Shown here: positions 23,001 to 35,540 of the stretch, in pieces
Layout: every line of letters starts with the position of its first letter
Numbering within the stretch: the first letter of the stretch is position 1
Source of the DNA: Castanea sativa
Lineage: Eukaryota; Streptophyta; Magnoliopsida; Fagales; Fagaceae
Direction of reading: 5' to 3'
NCBI RefSeq assembly: GCF_040712315.1
Contig: NC_134022.1
Span: 8,432,173 to 8,496,172, forward strand
DNA: 64,000 nucleotides
Notes under the pieces: model-generated
Told to the model about the DNA's origin: nothing
Databases searched by the model: none
What the model saw: only the letters and a program-made list of their open reading frames with translations
Translations under genes and position numbers: made by a program

Positions 23001-23025
23001 TAATGGAGATCTTAACGGCATGTAA
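20009..23025 (+). CDS. Membrane-anchored cyclophilin-like protein with PAN/apple-like segment
   Basis: Five exons, 20009-20398, 21067-21165, 21374-21418, 21674-21811 and 22675-23025, join in phase to 340 residues. Residues about 13-35 form one hydrophobic span (type II anchor). Residues about 65-140 are cysteine rich, with ECCKACKAMC, CLCDSWVFC and CWLKKQ, a pattern like plant PAN/apple modules. From about residue 164, GIVGLETEYG and FYRAESRGHSWDS to the end follow a cyclophilin fold (peptidyl-prolyl isomerase-like), with the region of the usual catalytic Arg at FYRAE but many canonical residues changed. A lumenal or Golgi-type location is inferred from the anchor. Isomerase activity is uncertain. 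The start was chosen at MGRKPND, where the hydrophobic anchor follows closely. Confidence 0.88.
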
Positions 23026-23590
23026 CCTCAGGTTAAATCCATATGTAGATGTTTGTGTGTAAATGACAATTTTTGTTGTATTTTTTTTTTCATGGCTGCT
23101 TTCAGATATTACAAATTCTATTTGCATAGCTTTGTAAGTTTGTGGTAGTAATAACACCAATTTCTGGAGCTGTTTGTATTGATCTCGCTGGTGGGCGCTT
23201 AGTCATATGAGAGTTCTGTTCTTTGGTCAATGTAACAAACTTCATACATTCATAAAAAGAAATACAAATGAAGTACTACTACTTGCACTGACTAAAATCT
23301 TGCGTGTTAACTCCATTACACAGTATAGCAGGTAGTTGATCATACAATTTTGTTGGTTCATCAGTTTTAGTTTGCGCATAAATTTGTCAAAGGATAAACG
23401 TATGTGTGATGATACAGAATGTGTTGAGATTACAAGCTGACTAGCTTGTGTTAAGTCAGTGAATGGTGCCGTTACATAAAGCCTAAGACTGTAAGACATG
23501 ACATCATTTTGCTTTCATCCAATTCACTCTAAACTGATACGATGCCATATCTCTATATTTAATCAATCACATGCTAAACATGTGTAATTC

Positions 23591-24205
23591 TGTTAGACAG
23601 CCGTTGGGTTTAGTTAGTTTGTTCTAACAGTTATTGGCTCTGTTCTAGGTGCATATATACAGTGCTTCATGATTGTAAACCATAAGATACCATTTTGAGG
23701 TAAATTGATCAGTGTGCATTTTATTCATCTCTGAAATTACTCTCAAAGTTTACATGGTATCAGAGCCAGCATGGCCAATTCTTCGAATACCATTGATTCT
23801 GCTTCATAATCAAACTCTTCCACTCAAGCCCATTTTAGCACTCTTATGAAATATGTCTAACCTAAAGTCAATCAAGGTTGATAGCACGAATTAGCTGCTA
23901 TGGAAGGACCGGTTAACTCTGATCTTGAAAACCTTCTCAATATTTGAGTATATCGATGGCTCTCACTCTCTTCCATCCTCGATAGCAAAGGTAAATTCAA
24001 TGGAGTCAAGAATCCAAAGCATCAAATTTGTTTAAATAGAGATCAAGCACTGCTAACTTTGATCAAATCTACTCTTACAGCTCCAGCTTTGTCCATCGTT
24101 GTTGGACTTAAATCCACTCATGATATTTGGAACACACTCGATAAAAGGTGCACCTCAATTCTCACTCTAATGTGCTTAATCTAAGAGTTGGATTGCAATT
24201 GTTAG
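23591..24205 (+). mobile_element. Ty1/copia fragment: short LTR, primer-binding site and gag start
   Basis: A 164 bp LTR-like piece (23591-23754) starts TGTTAGACAG and ends TTTACA. It is followed at once by TGGTATCAGAGCC, the initiator-tRNA-Met primer-binding site typical of plant copia elements. A gag-like reading follows from about 23771, with LLTLIKSTLTAPALSIVVG and HDIWNTLDKRCTS, but several stops break it. Pol and the second LTR are absent. It is a dead 5' fragment about 570 bp downstream of the cyclophilin-like gene. Confidence 0.82.
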
Positions 24206-25674
24206 GCCCACATATTTAAGTTGGCAAACCATGAACAATTTTAACAGTTAGAATCTAGATTGTCAACTATATTGGTTTCAAGGTTTTTATTTTGGCATAT
24301 TTTCTTTATAATCCATCAATTTAAAGAAGAGAAAAGTTTTTTTTTTTTTTTTCGTTAGGGTTCATACCACAAGAGAGCCTTCAGGATTCTATAAGCCTAC
24401 TCTCCTTAGAATCCTTATGAAATCTTTTGTAACTTGTAGAAAAACTAGTAGACTAATTGAGTCTACTACATTAGTAGGAGTTACTCTCTTTTTGCGCAAA
24501 GTTTCAAAATAATTTCTCTTTTATGAAATCTTTTGTAACTTTAGAAAAACTAGTAGACTAATGGAGGCTACTAGTGAATATTAGTTGTTTCACTTTGATA
24601 GAAGGCTATTCATGATTTGTTTAATTAATCATTTGGCCTTAGAATTAATTAACTGATATACTTGGGGGTCTAAAACACCAAGAGTTACTCTCTTTTTGCG
24701 CAAAGTTTCAAATTAATTAAATTGCTACTCTATTTTCTTTTAAGACATATGCAACACATTATTCCATCAAATGACTAATATCATTTGGATTTTAAAATAC
24801 AATACAATTTGAAATTTCTTCTAGTAGGTGGACAACCAGGTTACAATGTCTTTTCTAGGGTTTAGACTCAAACCATTACATGTTTGCGCTATCACTTTGG
24901 CACCCTCAAGAATATGTTCTAATCTTGACAACAAAAATGTGTCATCATATAACTCCGGTGTGGGGTCTAATAGTCAAGCACTTTGTCCATCTTATCTCTA
25001 ACGCATAGGTTTGAGTAGTTTGAGACATTTTAGCATAGGGTGGTGGGCCATGCACAAATGAGGCTCATCTCGTTAGATGAATAGTGATTTGCTCCTATAA
25101 TTTTACTTTTTTTTTCATTATATAAAAAGAAGAAAAAAAGAAAAGAAAAGAAGAAGTGTTATTACGTAGTACCTTTGTTAATGTTTAATTATTACTCTAC
25201 TTAAAATTTGATTATAAAAAATATTAAGAAATTCATATGATTTGCTCCTGCTAAAGTTAATGGCCAAAAGTTTTAATTATCCACCATTATTTTTATTTTA
25301 ATAATTAAATTTAGGTCTTACTTATTGAATGTGTTATTTTGTTTAAAGTTAGTGTCATATATATGGTATAACTCGCTTCTATCATGTGATCGGTAATTAA
25401 GTATTTATCAAAATTTTAACAAATTTAAATACCACTCAGCCTTAAAATTTAAAGGCTAAAAGCTTTTTTTTAAAAATCAAAAGATTTTTATTATTTTGTA
25501 GATTATTTTACTAATCCTAATATTTGTTTTAGTTTTGATTTTAAAAAAATTCCTAATATATTTTCATCATTAAATTTTTTGTCTTTTATTTTTACTTCAT
25601 ATTTTAAAACATTCGATTAGTTTATTTTATATTTTATATGGTTTTAAAGAATCACATGTAACTTACATGTTAAC
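24206..25674. other. Intergenic, local direct repeats
   Basis: No gene. Two direct repeats are visible: GAAATCTTTTGTAACTT with AGAAAAACTAGTAGACTAAT at about 24419 and 24526, and AGTTACTCTCTTTTTGCGCAAAGTTTCAAA at about 24479 and 24682. The rest is AT rich, with an AAG-rich tract near 25125-25155. Confidence 0.6.
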
Positions 25675-25718
25675 GGAAACGTCGTCGTTGTGACTTTTGT
25701 GAAGGAAACGTCGTCGTT
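25675..25718 (+). promoter_or_regulatory. Doubled GGAAACGTCGTCGTT motif upstream of XPF
   Basis: The 15-mer GGAAACGTCGTCGTT occurs at 25675-25689 and again at 25704-25718, about 180 bp before the XPF start codon. ACGTCGT-type motifs are common in plant promoters of housekeeping genes. A regulatory role is inferred from position and exact repetition only. Confidence 0.5.
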
Positions 25719-25897
25719 TTGATCTACCATTGACTGAGGAGCCGAGCGAGCACCTCACTTCGACTTTTTAAATAGTCTCCCACTCCCTGTTCCAAAAAAT
25801 CAAACCGCCCCGCCACAAACAACCGCCAAACCCTCCTCTTCCTCCTCATACTCCCCCCAACAACAACCAAAACGCCGTCGTATCCACCACCACTAGA

Positions 25898-28800
25898 ATG
25901 GTCCAATTCCACGAGCAAATAATCGGAGAACTTCTAGAAGACCCGAACGGCGGTCTAGTAGTCCTCTCCTCTGGCCTCTCTCTCCCAAAACTCATCTCCT
26001 CTCTCCTCCACCTCCACTCTTCCACCACCGGAACCCTCCTCCTCCTCTCTCCTCCTTCTCTCAAATCCCTCATCCTCCACCACCACCACTCTAACCACCC
26101 TCAACTACCTTCCGAAATCTCCGCCGAATTTCCCGCTAACCACCGCCTCTCTCTCTACTCCTCCAACTCCGTCTTCTTCATCACCCCTCGCATCCTCATC
26201 GTCGATCTCTTGTCCAAGAAGCTCTCTCCTTCTCTCATCTCCGGCCTCGTCATCCTCAACGCTCACTCCCTCTCCGAAACCTCCACCGAAGCCTTCATCG
26301 TCCGCATCCTCCGGTCCTCCAACAGAGACCTCTACGTCCGAGCTTTCTCCGACAAGCCTCACGCGATGGTCTCCGGCTTCGCCAAAGCCGAGCGCACCAT
26401 GAAATGCCTCTACCTCAAGCGCCTCCACCTCTGGCCGAGATTCCAGGTCCACGTCGCGGAGGAGCTCGAGCGGGACCCGCCGGTTGTGGTCGACGTAAGG
26501 GTTCCGATGACGAAGTATATGGTTGGGATTCAGAAGGCTATTATTGAGGTTATGGATGCGTGCTTGAAGGAAATGAGGAAGACTAATAAGGTTGATGTGG
26601 AGGATCTGACTGTGGAGAATGGCTTGTTCAAGTCGTTCGATGAGATTGTGAGGAGGCAGTTGGATCCGATTTGGCATACCTTGGGGAAGAAGACGAAGCA
26701 GCTTGTTTCCGACTTGAAGACCTTGAGGAAACTCTTGGATTATCTCGTTAGGTACTTGTACTTGCTTTGCTAAATTCATTCATTTCGAAGAAACTTACAT
26801 TTTGATTTAATACTCTTAATAAGCTAATTCGCTTCACTAGATTATGATTTCAAATATGACATATTTCATTCATATGTGTATTGTGAATTCGTGAATATAA
26901 AAGTGACGTTAGTAGTAATCCAAGTGAAAAAAGCTGTGAAATTTGTTGTGCTTGTAGCATTGCTGATTATGATTTTGCTGGTAGCTTTAGTTTACAGTGT
27001 GTTAAGATTTTTATTTTTTATTTTATTTAATCAGTATGATATGCGTGCACCTAATGATTTAGAGTTTATTGAACAATGTGTGAATTTGAAGGAATTGTTG
27101 GATTGTCTTTGTGGATGAATTGATTTTTCTTTCCATGTTTCTGGTCAAATAGATTGTGATTTGAGTCTTTGGAGTTTGTTGTTGCATAAAGAGTTTCCGT
27201 TTGTTCTAATGTAAGAACTTGAGTAGAGATATGATGGTTTTTGTGATTACTTTTGTGAAAATACTTGGGTAGGTATGATGCAGTGACTTTTTTGAAGTAT
27301 TTGGATACGCTGAGGGTGTCGGAGAGTTTTCGGTCTGTTTGGATATTTGCAGAGTCAAGCTATAAGATATTTGAGTATGCAAAGAAACGTGTATATCGTT
27401 TCGGGAGGTCAGATGGTGCGAAACCAAGTGGGCAGGGTAAGAGTGTGACAGGCAAAAAGAGAAAATCAAAGGGGGATGACAAGAATGAGAAAGAAGGTGA
27501 GTGGTTGTTATTATTTTTACTATTCTGCTTTGCTCTGGCTTCCATGTGTATTGTTCTACTTCATTTTAGCTTAAATTTGAATTTTGTCATCAAAGACATA
27601 AAATAAAAAAATAAAAAAATTAAGAGGGCAAGTAAAAAGGAAGAATAGTGGTCCACTGGTGAGCTCTTGTGAACCATTTTTTTTTCTTTTCCTTTTTAAC
27701 TCTTATTCTTTAAATGAATATGTGGCAGTTGGCGGTACTTCATCAGCAAGTACAAGTAGTGGGTTAGTTTTGGAGGAAGTCTTGGAGGAGGCACCAAAGT
27801 GGAAGGTGTTACGTGTGAGTGAGTGAGTTCCATTTTCTTTGCAATCTGTTGGCTATTTTTTTTTCTAATTGTTGCAGAACATTTTTTATTTTGCAACCTT
27901 ATATTCGTAAGCGATTGATGTGTCCTACAAAGGAAAGATAAGCTATGATTCTGTCCTGATGATCATATTTATTTTGTGTTTTTAGTTTCTCCTATTGTTT
28001 CAGTTTGATGGTTTTAGTTCCAAAAACTTTGAAGGTGTTGATCTTAGAAGTCCACTCTAAATTTAAGAGTTACAATTTTATTACAGGAGGTTCTTGAAGA
28101 GATAGAAGGGGAAAGACAAAAGCAGAGAGAAGAGTTTCAGGTTGAAGGTGAAGAAAATGATAGTGGTATTGTTCTAGTGGCATGCAAAGATGAACGCTCA
28201 TGCATGCAGCTTGAAGAATGCATCTTGAACAGTACACAGAAGGTTTTTCCCACATTCTCTTCTTATGTGTTAGATTTCCTCATATGCTTTAGCAGTATCA
28301 TATTCTTTTTGTATCACACTTGTTTGTAAGATTATGTATTTTTATTTATTTATTTCAAATATCATACTTTAGTCTAGTCAATTGGCTAGCTACCCTCAGA
28401 CCTAAGCTAAGCCAAGCTATTGACATCTTGAGGATGTTTTGAAGGTTTTATCAAAGCACAGATATACGCTTCTTGTTTCCTTCAACATAATGACCACACA
28501 CACACATCCTTTACTAATACTTATCCTCATTGCACTTTCAGCCCACCACAAATATTTGTGATTGTCGTCTTTTAACTGATAAATACTATATATGATAAAA
28601 ATATGAAATGAAACTCATTTATTCTTCTATGCAATGAAATTCATTTGTGCCTGGCCAAAGGTTCTCACAGATTTTTACATACTTGCACTGAGAACCTGGT
28701 TGCATTTTGATAAAAAAAATCTTTTGACTATTTCGAAAACTATGTGAATGATACACAACCTTAATTGACTTATAATTGGTTATTAATTAAAACCTATGAC

Positions 28801-31800
28801 TTTAAATTTATGTCGAATAGCATGTGTTCATTTTGATAGACTTGCAGTTTGTATGTTCAAAATTTCTTTCAAAAGCAATTCCATATTTGATCAAACAGGT
28901 TTTTAAGCAACGGTATGTAAGTAGAACTTTTGGTAATATTGCTTAATAAAATTTTGGGTTCTCTTAAAAAAGATTTGTACAGAGAGTAGGCTGGTATGGA
29001 CTTTTTGGTGTACTCTTTTATCCTTTTTCCTTTTTTTTTTTTGGAAATTGATAATGAATGGATGCATTAAAAATAATGATTTAATGTCACATTTCATGCT
29101 GAAGGTCATGCGTGAAGAATGGGAGAAGTACTTACTAAACAAAGTAGACTTGCGTGACCTACAAACACGTTATAAAAAGAAACCAAAGGATCCCAAAGGT
29201 TTTGGGGTTCTTGATGGCGTTGTCCCCATAACACCGGCGCCGAATGCACAGGCTAGCAGCAGCATAAACAAGCAGGAACATGATGCACTTTTGGCTGCCG
29301 CATCAGAGTTAAGAAATCAAGCTAAAAAGGATTGTGCTATTGGAGATGATCTGCAGCCTCATGATAGCAGCAAAAAAGGTGGAAAAGGAAAGGGAAGGAG
29401 TAAGAAAGGCCCAGCTAATGTTCAGAGTCCTGGAAATAAGAAGGCAGCAAGAAATGATAAAGTTGAAACATCAGATTCAGAAAATGAAGGCAAAAAAGAT
29501 GAAATCAATTCAGCCACTGTAGACAAACCAATTCTTCGGAAGCATACTCAAGAGTCTAATGGATCCAGAAATGCTAAGCCACTGCCACCGGTGCACTTTT
29601 ATGCCCTAGAAAGTGATCAGCCTATACTGGACACTTTGAAGCCCTCTGTAATTATTGTATACCAACCAGACATAACTTTTGTCAGGGAAATTGAAGTTTA
29701 TAAATCTGAGAATCTATCAAAAAATTTGAAGGTATACTTTCTTTTCTATGAAGATTCTACTGAAGTGCAAAAGTTTGAGGCTAGTATAAGGAGGGAGAAT
29801 GCAGCATTCGAATCTCTGATCAGGCAGAAATCAATGATGATGATTCCAGTTGATCAGGTATGACTTTTGTAGTTCAGTTTATTTTTTAACATAGAGGATG
29901 TTCTTGTGGACTCGTTTGTCATGGTTATATGTTTACTTACAATCTATTGGTACCGACCATGGCATTAATCTTGCATGCATTCAGAGCAAATTCAACAAGT
30001 TGCTAATGTGAATTCATTCTTTTGTAGCTGATAAATTACCATTTGTCTTAAAAGCTTAAGCTATTAAGAAATTGTGAATTTAATCATTTAACCATAATTC
30101 TAACACTCCCCCTTATCTGTGGTAACGTGGAAATAGGGATCAAGCTCAAGATCTCTTGTTTTGATGCCATGATAAATTACCGATTGTCTCAAAAGCTTAA
30201 GTTATTAGAAAATGATGAATTTAATCATAATTCTAACAGTAGAAATAATATTTTGTATTATCTCCGTTTTGAACATCCTAGAGTTATAATTTGGACGATT
30301 CTTTTAATGCCCTTAAAATGTTTTCTTGAAATTATGCAGAGATGCCCCCTCTCACTTTTTGACATGCAAAGCCTGATTTTGTTATCTCCTCCTTTTCAAG
30401 TGAAATAGATGATTCTCTAGTTCTTCAATACAGATCTCAGTGATTTTAGCATGTCCATGAAACAGAATTTTGTTTGTCTATTTGGAGTTATGAATTTTTC
30501 TAGCATCATATAATAATTGAAATGTTGTTCATCCTACATTTTATCCCTTCACAATCAAAATTAAGTACTTATATGGTTCTGTATGTTGTGGGACTCACCT
30601 GGGTTTGAGTCAGGATGGGCGCTGTCTGGGATTAAATTCTTCTGTAGAGCCACAAGCCTCAAGTTCCCAAAACTCAATAACAAGAAAGGCAGGTGGAAGG
30701 AAGGAAATTGAGAAAGAGATGCAGGTGTCTGTTTTTCTTTTTCCTCTGTGATCTCTCTCCAGATATGCATATTAGGAATTTTATTTTACTTTATTTATTT
30801 TTTCTCTTCTCAGGTAATAGTGGACATGAGGGAGTTTATGAGCAGCCTTCCAAATATTCTCCACCAGAGGGGCATGCGCATAATACCAGTAACCTTGGAA
30901 GTAGGGGATTATATTATCTCACCATTAATATGTGTAGAGAGAAAGAGTATCCAAGATCTTTTTATGAGCTTCACATCAGGTCGCCTTTACCACCAAGTAG
31001 AGACAATGGTCCGCTATTATAAAATACCGGTTCTCCTGATTGAGTTTTCGCAAGACAAAAGTTTTTCATTTCAGGTAATTGATTTACATTTATGAACAGA
31101 AAGCCATGGTTTAGGCTTAATTTTCTGCTGGTTTGATTTTTTAAATTTTGGTTTGCAGTCTGCAAGTGATATTGGTGATGATGTGACACCAAACAGTATT
31201 ATATCAAAGCTTTCTTTGCTTGCTCTCCATTTTCCCCGTCTGCGAATCATCTGGTCTCGGAGTCTGCATGCCACAGCTGAAATATTTGCTTCACTAAAGG
31301 CAAATCAGGATGAACCCGACGAGACCAAAGCAATGCGAGTTGGTGTTCCCTCTGAAGAGGGTATTGTGGAAGATGATGTGAGGTAAGTTGTGTAATTTTA
31401 ATTTGGTTTTCACTGCCAATAGTTGAGGTTTTCAATCTGATGCTCCTAGAGAGAACGGGGAGAAAAATATAGTGGTAACTACCATTAGCTGGGTTATAGG
31501 TGTGAATCCAGAACTTTTTTCATGGCCGACTCAAAGTCAAAACTACTACAAGTTTTGGTGGTGGAAATGATCAAAATTAACAGTCCTTGAGCAAATAAGC
31601 ATAAAGATGATTTAATTTTGTGATGTATGTTTAATAGAGCAGGTGGTACACTTGAGGCCTAATGGTGTGTGCTGAAATAGAAAGAGAGGACCTTTTGTTC
31701 TTGAGCCGTACAGGGGTTTGAATTAGTCTAGTTAGGTTGCTTGATTTCACTTTTCATCTGGTATATGAATTTGACGGTATGTTACATTCATCTTTACAGA

Positions 31801-32010
31801 GCTGAAAACTACAATACATCTGCAATTGAGTTTCTGAGACGACTCCCAGGTGTGACAGATTCAAATTACAGGGCTATAATGGATGGATGCAATAGCCTGG
31901 CAGATCTCGCCCTTCTTCCTGTAGAGAGACTAGCTGAACTAATGGGTGGTCAGAAAGCTGCTAGGACTCTCAGGGAATTCCTTGATGCAAAGTATCCAAC
32001 CTTGTTATGA
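25898..32010 (+). CDS. UVH1: DNA repair endonuclease XPF (RAD1/UVH1)
   Basis: Eight exons join in phase to 922 residues: 25898-26751, 27273-27496, 27729-27814, 28087-28242, 29105-29857, 30814-31074, 31159-31382, 31800-32010. The family usually has about 910-960. The protein pairs with ERCC1/RAD10 and cuts the 5' side of DNA lesions in nucleotide excision repair, acting in the nucleus. The N-terminal half is the inactive helicase-like region ([30 protein letters not shown]). A Lys/Ser-rich linker fills exon 5. Exon 6 holds the nuclease core: VDMREF with Asp near 695, GDYI, then VERKSIQDL with ERK near 732-734 and Asp near 738. The last exon is the tandem helix-hairpin-helix domain ([12 protein letters not shown]). 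All catalytic residues are present and no frame break was found. The start codon is the first ATG of the frame. Confidence 0.96.
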
Positions 32011-33109
32011 GGGATTGTATCAAGTGATACAGAACCGACCCCTAATTAATTCATTTGTTTGGATATTTGATTTATTCATTAGTGCATTGCTATTGAAATT
32101 TTGTATATAGGGTTTTATGAGATCATTGTTGTTGTAGTAGCCTGATTGGCACCTACCCCGTCCCTGTGTCGCGGGTCCAAACTGCCTCTTCCCCCTCCCC
32201 AATGAGCCAAAGAAAAAAGAGGATGATTAAGGTCTCCTCTATGGTTCCCATGTATTGCTAGCTGATCCATTGTAATTGTAATTTTTAAATTAAATAGATT
32301 ATCTGGCCGTTTCATTGGCAGTCTATTGAATGACTATAGTGTAACATTTAGACTTTTTTTTAGCTGTAATCTCTCTCTCTGTGCGCGGGTTTTGGGTTGA
32401 TGACTGGTTGTAATGCTCGCGAAGGAGTTGTTCCTATAAGTTTTGATTTTTCAGCTCCAACTCCATCTTTTCCATTTTTCCAGTCCCCACTTCACAACCT
32501 TTTCAATTGTTTATCACTAAAGCCGAAATTTTATAGATAAAATTGTACGTTATTTTGGAATCGTAACAGAGCTTGCCATCGACGTCCAATATTGAAGTGC
32601 ATGCCAAAAATGAAAACAAAAAGAAAAAGGAAATTGTGGCATAATGATTCCATAACAAAATATATATTTACACACACACGAGCCCACGAAATATACATAT
32701 CTAAGTTCAAATCACATAGTTGTATAAAAAGTACGTAGTCCACAAAATTTCTATTTTTGCGGGGTTCCAGAGATGTCATAGTACTAGGCAGTTTGTCCTG
32801 AATAAAAAGTTCATACCTAATTTATAAAACTCCAACTTTTGCGAGGCGTGCAAGAAGTTATATTGTAGGCAATCTTAGCCTAATATATATATATTTTGGA
32901 CGAGGTTAATTGTTAAACTTTAACTTATGACTTGTCGCTTTTGATATGTAGTTGTATATAATATCAAATTATCAAATTCAAAACCAAATAAGCATATCCT
33001 ATCATATTGTATCATATACTATATAATAAAAGTTGAGTTTAGAAGTCGTGGTTGCACCAAGTGGCTTCACCAAATCACAATATTGTGGATAAAAATAATT
33101 TTTTAGATA
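32011..33109. other. XPF 3' region and intergenic sequence
   Basis: The first few hundred bases probably include the XPF 3' UTR. No gene follows. Near 33003-33060 the sequence ATACTATATAATAAAAGTTG resembles 5' ends of plant Helitrons, but no matching 3' end was found. Confidence 0.5.
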
Positions 33110-33428
33110 GAGACAACAACTTATTTGTTCTTATCAATTTCTTTAAATAAAATAAAATTAAGTCTTCTAACAAAATATGCAACATGCATCTAAGTTTCAG
33201 TTGATAGAGACAACAACTTATTTGTTTTTATCAATAAACAATAAGTGTTTTAACAAAACATGCAACATGCATTTTAGATAATATAACAATAAGTGTTTTA
33301 ACAAAACATGAAACATGCATCTAAGTTTTAGTTAATAAAGACAACAATTTATTTGTTATTATCAATTTCTTTAAATAAAGTAACAATAAAAATTTAAACA
33401 AAATATGCAACATACATCTAAGTTTCAG
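33110..33428. repeat. Degenerate tandem repeats, about 95 bp unit
   Basis: Three to four imperfect copies of a unit that reads GACAACAACTTATTTGTT, then TCAATTTCTTTAAATAAA, then ATGCAACATGCATCTAAGTT. Copies differ in length through small deletions. No coding content. Confidence 0.7.
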
Positions 33429-34255
33429 AAATTTAAATCATACTTCAACTAAAAATATATTATCAAAATTTCAAAACTTATATATATTCATCAATGGTGT
33501 TTCCATAGAATCTCTCTACCCATGTTTTGTTTTTGTTTTTTTTTTTTTGAGTTGCAATGCATATGTATTTGTATTAGAAGGATATGCATGTTGTGTAAAC
33601 TCATAGGAGTTGATAAGGTTATATGATACTCTCTGTATCTCTCTCTCTCTCTCTCTCTCTCATTTAAATTTTAACAACGTTAAATAATATTTATAAACTT
33701 TTTTTAACTTCCTTCACTAGAAAAAAAAAAAAAAAAATTCTAAACTAAAATCTGGAATCCCACACAACACCCCATGTTTTTGTTTTTTTTTTTTTCAAGT
33801 TGCAACTTACGCATATTTATTTGTATATGATAGTTTTGATTAAATAAATTTATCTTACTTATTATTCTTTGTTTCTAAATTTTCAGTATGGATATTATGT
33901 TAAAGGAAGTTTACTATAAAGAAGCAAAGTAAGAGACACCCAATTAAGTTCTTGGTTTCTTTGTGGTAAGTTATTTATTTTTTTAAATTCTCAACTTTTG
34001 AACTATTTTGTGTTTTAGGTTTTGGTTTTCAATGTATTTAGTTTGTAATTGTTTTGATTTTTTCAATTGACTATCATTACAAAGAACTTGGTTCAAAACA
34101 TGTCTTTCATGTGTTGTAGTGCAATTTGATTCCAAATTACTTTTACTTATTAATTGTTGAGACTTTATCAATGTTTATCTATTTTTATATTTTAAATTCT
34201 GTTTTGCTTTGTGTTAATTTCTTAGTATGCGGAATTCCTCCCATATTTCTTCAGA
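33429..34255. other. AT-rich intergenic stretch with a (CT)n run
   Basis: No gene. It holds a (CT)n microsatellite at about 33640-33661 and several T and A runs. Two sequences near 33530 and 33780 share GTTTTTGTTTTTTTTTTTT-like tracts. Confidence 0.6.
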
Positions 34256-34665
34256 GGTGAAACTACACTATTGGTTCCTGAAATTTACCCTGTGTACGCA
34301 ATTGGTCCCTCAAATTTGAAGCGAGCACAATTAGTCCCTTAAGTTTTAAAACAGAGTTGTATTGGTCATTTTACTGACTGCTGTTAACATTTTTTAATTA
34401 AAAAAATTACAAACTAAATTTACATGTGGGAAAAAATATTCACGGGTAAATTAAAAAAATTAGTTTCTATCTATTGTAGGAACTTAGAACCCACAACGAG
34501 AGAGAAGGTGAGAGAGGGAAGAAGCTAAACCCAGCCACCACCTGAAATCCCATGCCCTTGCCGCTGTAAGCAATAGCCCAAGTCGTAGCTGCCACCGGCG
34601 ACAGCACAGCCGACGAGCAGTGTGATATTGACGCTGGAGGAGATGGCAGTGAAGAGTAGGCATTT

Positions 34666-34902
34666 CAGTGTGAAGAAGAGCGAGTCGATGGTGAGACTTC
34701 AAGGAAACAAGTGTGGACATAAAGGGAAACTGGCTATTGAGGCGGAGATTTTCGCCGTGACACCGTTGTAATTGGTGGTGGAGGTGAAGAAAAACTATGG
34801 CGATACCTTGGAATACAACCAGTTCTGTAGTAAGGAGCTCCGGCCGGTTCTTAAAGACATTGTTTGGACCTCGCAGGCTGACAATTCCACACTACTTGCT
34901 TA
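34666..34902 (+). pseudogene. CIPK C-terminal fragment inside Pack-MULE
   Basis: The frame reads VKKSESMVRLQGNKCGHKGK, then AIEAEIFAVTP, then [16 protein letters not shown] and [13 protein letters not shown], ending with TAA at about 34902. This is the C-terminal regulatory part of CBL-interacting protein kinases (PPI region and tail). One in-frame TAA lies near 34769. The kinase domain and NAF motif are absent. It is a captured fragment. Confidence 0.8.
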
Positions 34903-35328
34903 AATCCAATATATGTTATTGTTGTTTAGACAATATAATTGTTGTCGTCGCTCTTCAAAAAAAAAAACCCCCATAATATATTCCACTGGATACACTCTAT
35001 TTTTCTCTTTCCCTTTTAACCAAAAAAATCCAAAACTCTCAAATATCCTTGTCTCCAAAAATTTTATCTCTCCTCTCAATCTGGCCAACGCCTTAACGCG
35101 TTCACGTGTAGTACTTGTCGTTTCATTTGTGGGTTATCCCCTATATATAAACCCATCTGAACTTCTCTTTTCTTTAGGTGCAGAAATTAAAAAAAAAAAA
35201 AGTTTGAAGTTTATCCCACTTTTCTTTCTCTACATCTTTTTCCAAAACCAATACCCAAATTTCACTTTCTTTTTCTTTTTTATTCTTTAAAAACAACAGA
35301 AAAGAAAATGTATTGTTCGAAACCCAAA
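34903..35328 (+). pseudogene. Captured promoter and 5' UTR of a GAE gene
   Basis: Non-coding sequence between the CIPK fragment and the GAE start. It contains a plausible TATA box, CCTATATATAAACCC near 35140, CACGTG near 35103, and a T-rich leader typical of a 5' UTR. That it came along with the GAE fragment is inferred from its position. Confidence 0.5.
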
Positions 35329-35540
35329 ATGCCTTCTTTAGAGGAAGAACTGTTCCTATCAACGCCTGGGAAGTTCAAGATCGGCCGGGCCCACAGCATG
35401 AACAGTCAATTCCACCGTTGTTTCGCGTCTATGAGCACCATGTTCTTGTGGGCACTCTTCTTGATTGCATTAACGGCGTCGCATTTGAGTTTCCAAAGTT
35501 TCGTCGATTCCGGTAGCAAGTATTTCGCCGCCTCATGGGA
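35329..35540 (+). pseudogene. UDP-glucuronate 4-epimerase (GAE) N-terminal fragment
   Basis: From ATG at 35329 the frame reads MPSLEEELFLSTPGKFKIGR, then FHRCFASMSTMFLWALFLI, then ASHLSFQSFVDSGSKYF. This is the cytosolic tail and membrane anchor of plant Golgi UDP-glucuronate 4-epimerases, which make the pectin precursor UDP-galacturonate. The piece stops at the right terminal repeat, before the Rossmann domain, so no enzyme can be made. Confidence 0.88.

Noticed and set aside
26105..26779. Long minus-strand open frame opposite XPF exon 1
   Set aside because: Shadow of the GC-rich first exon. No domain on that strand, while the plus strand is a clear XPF.
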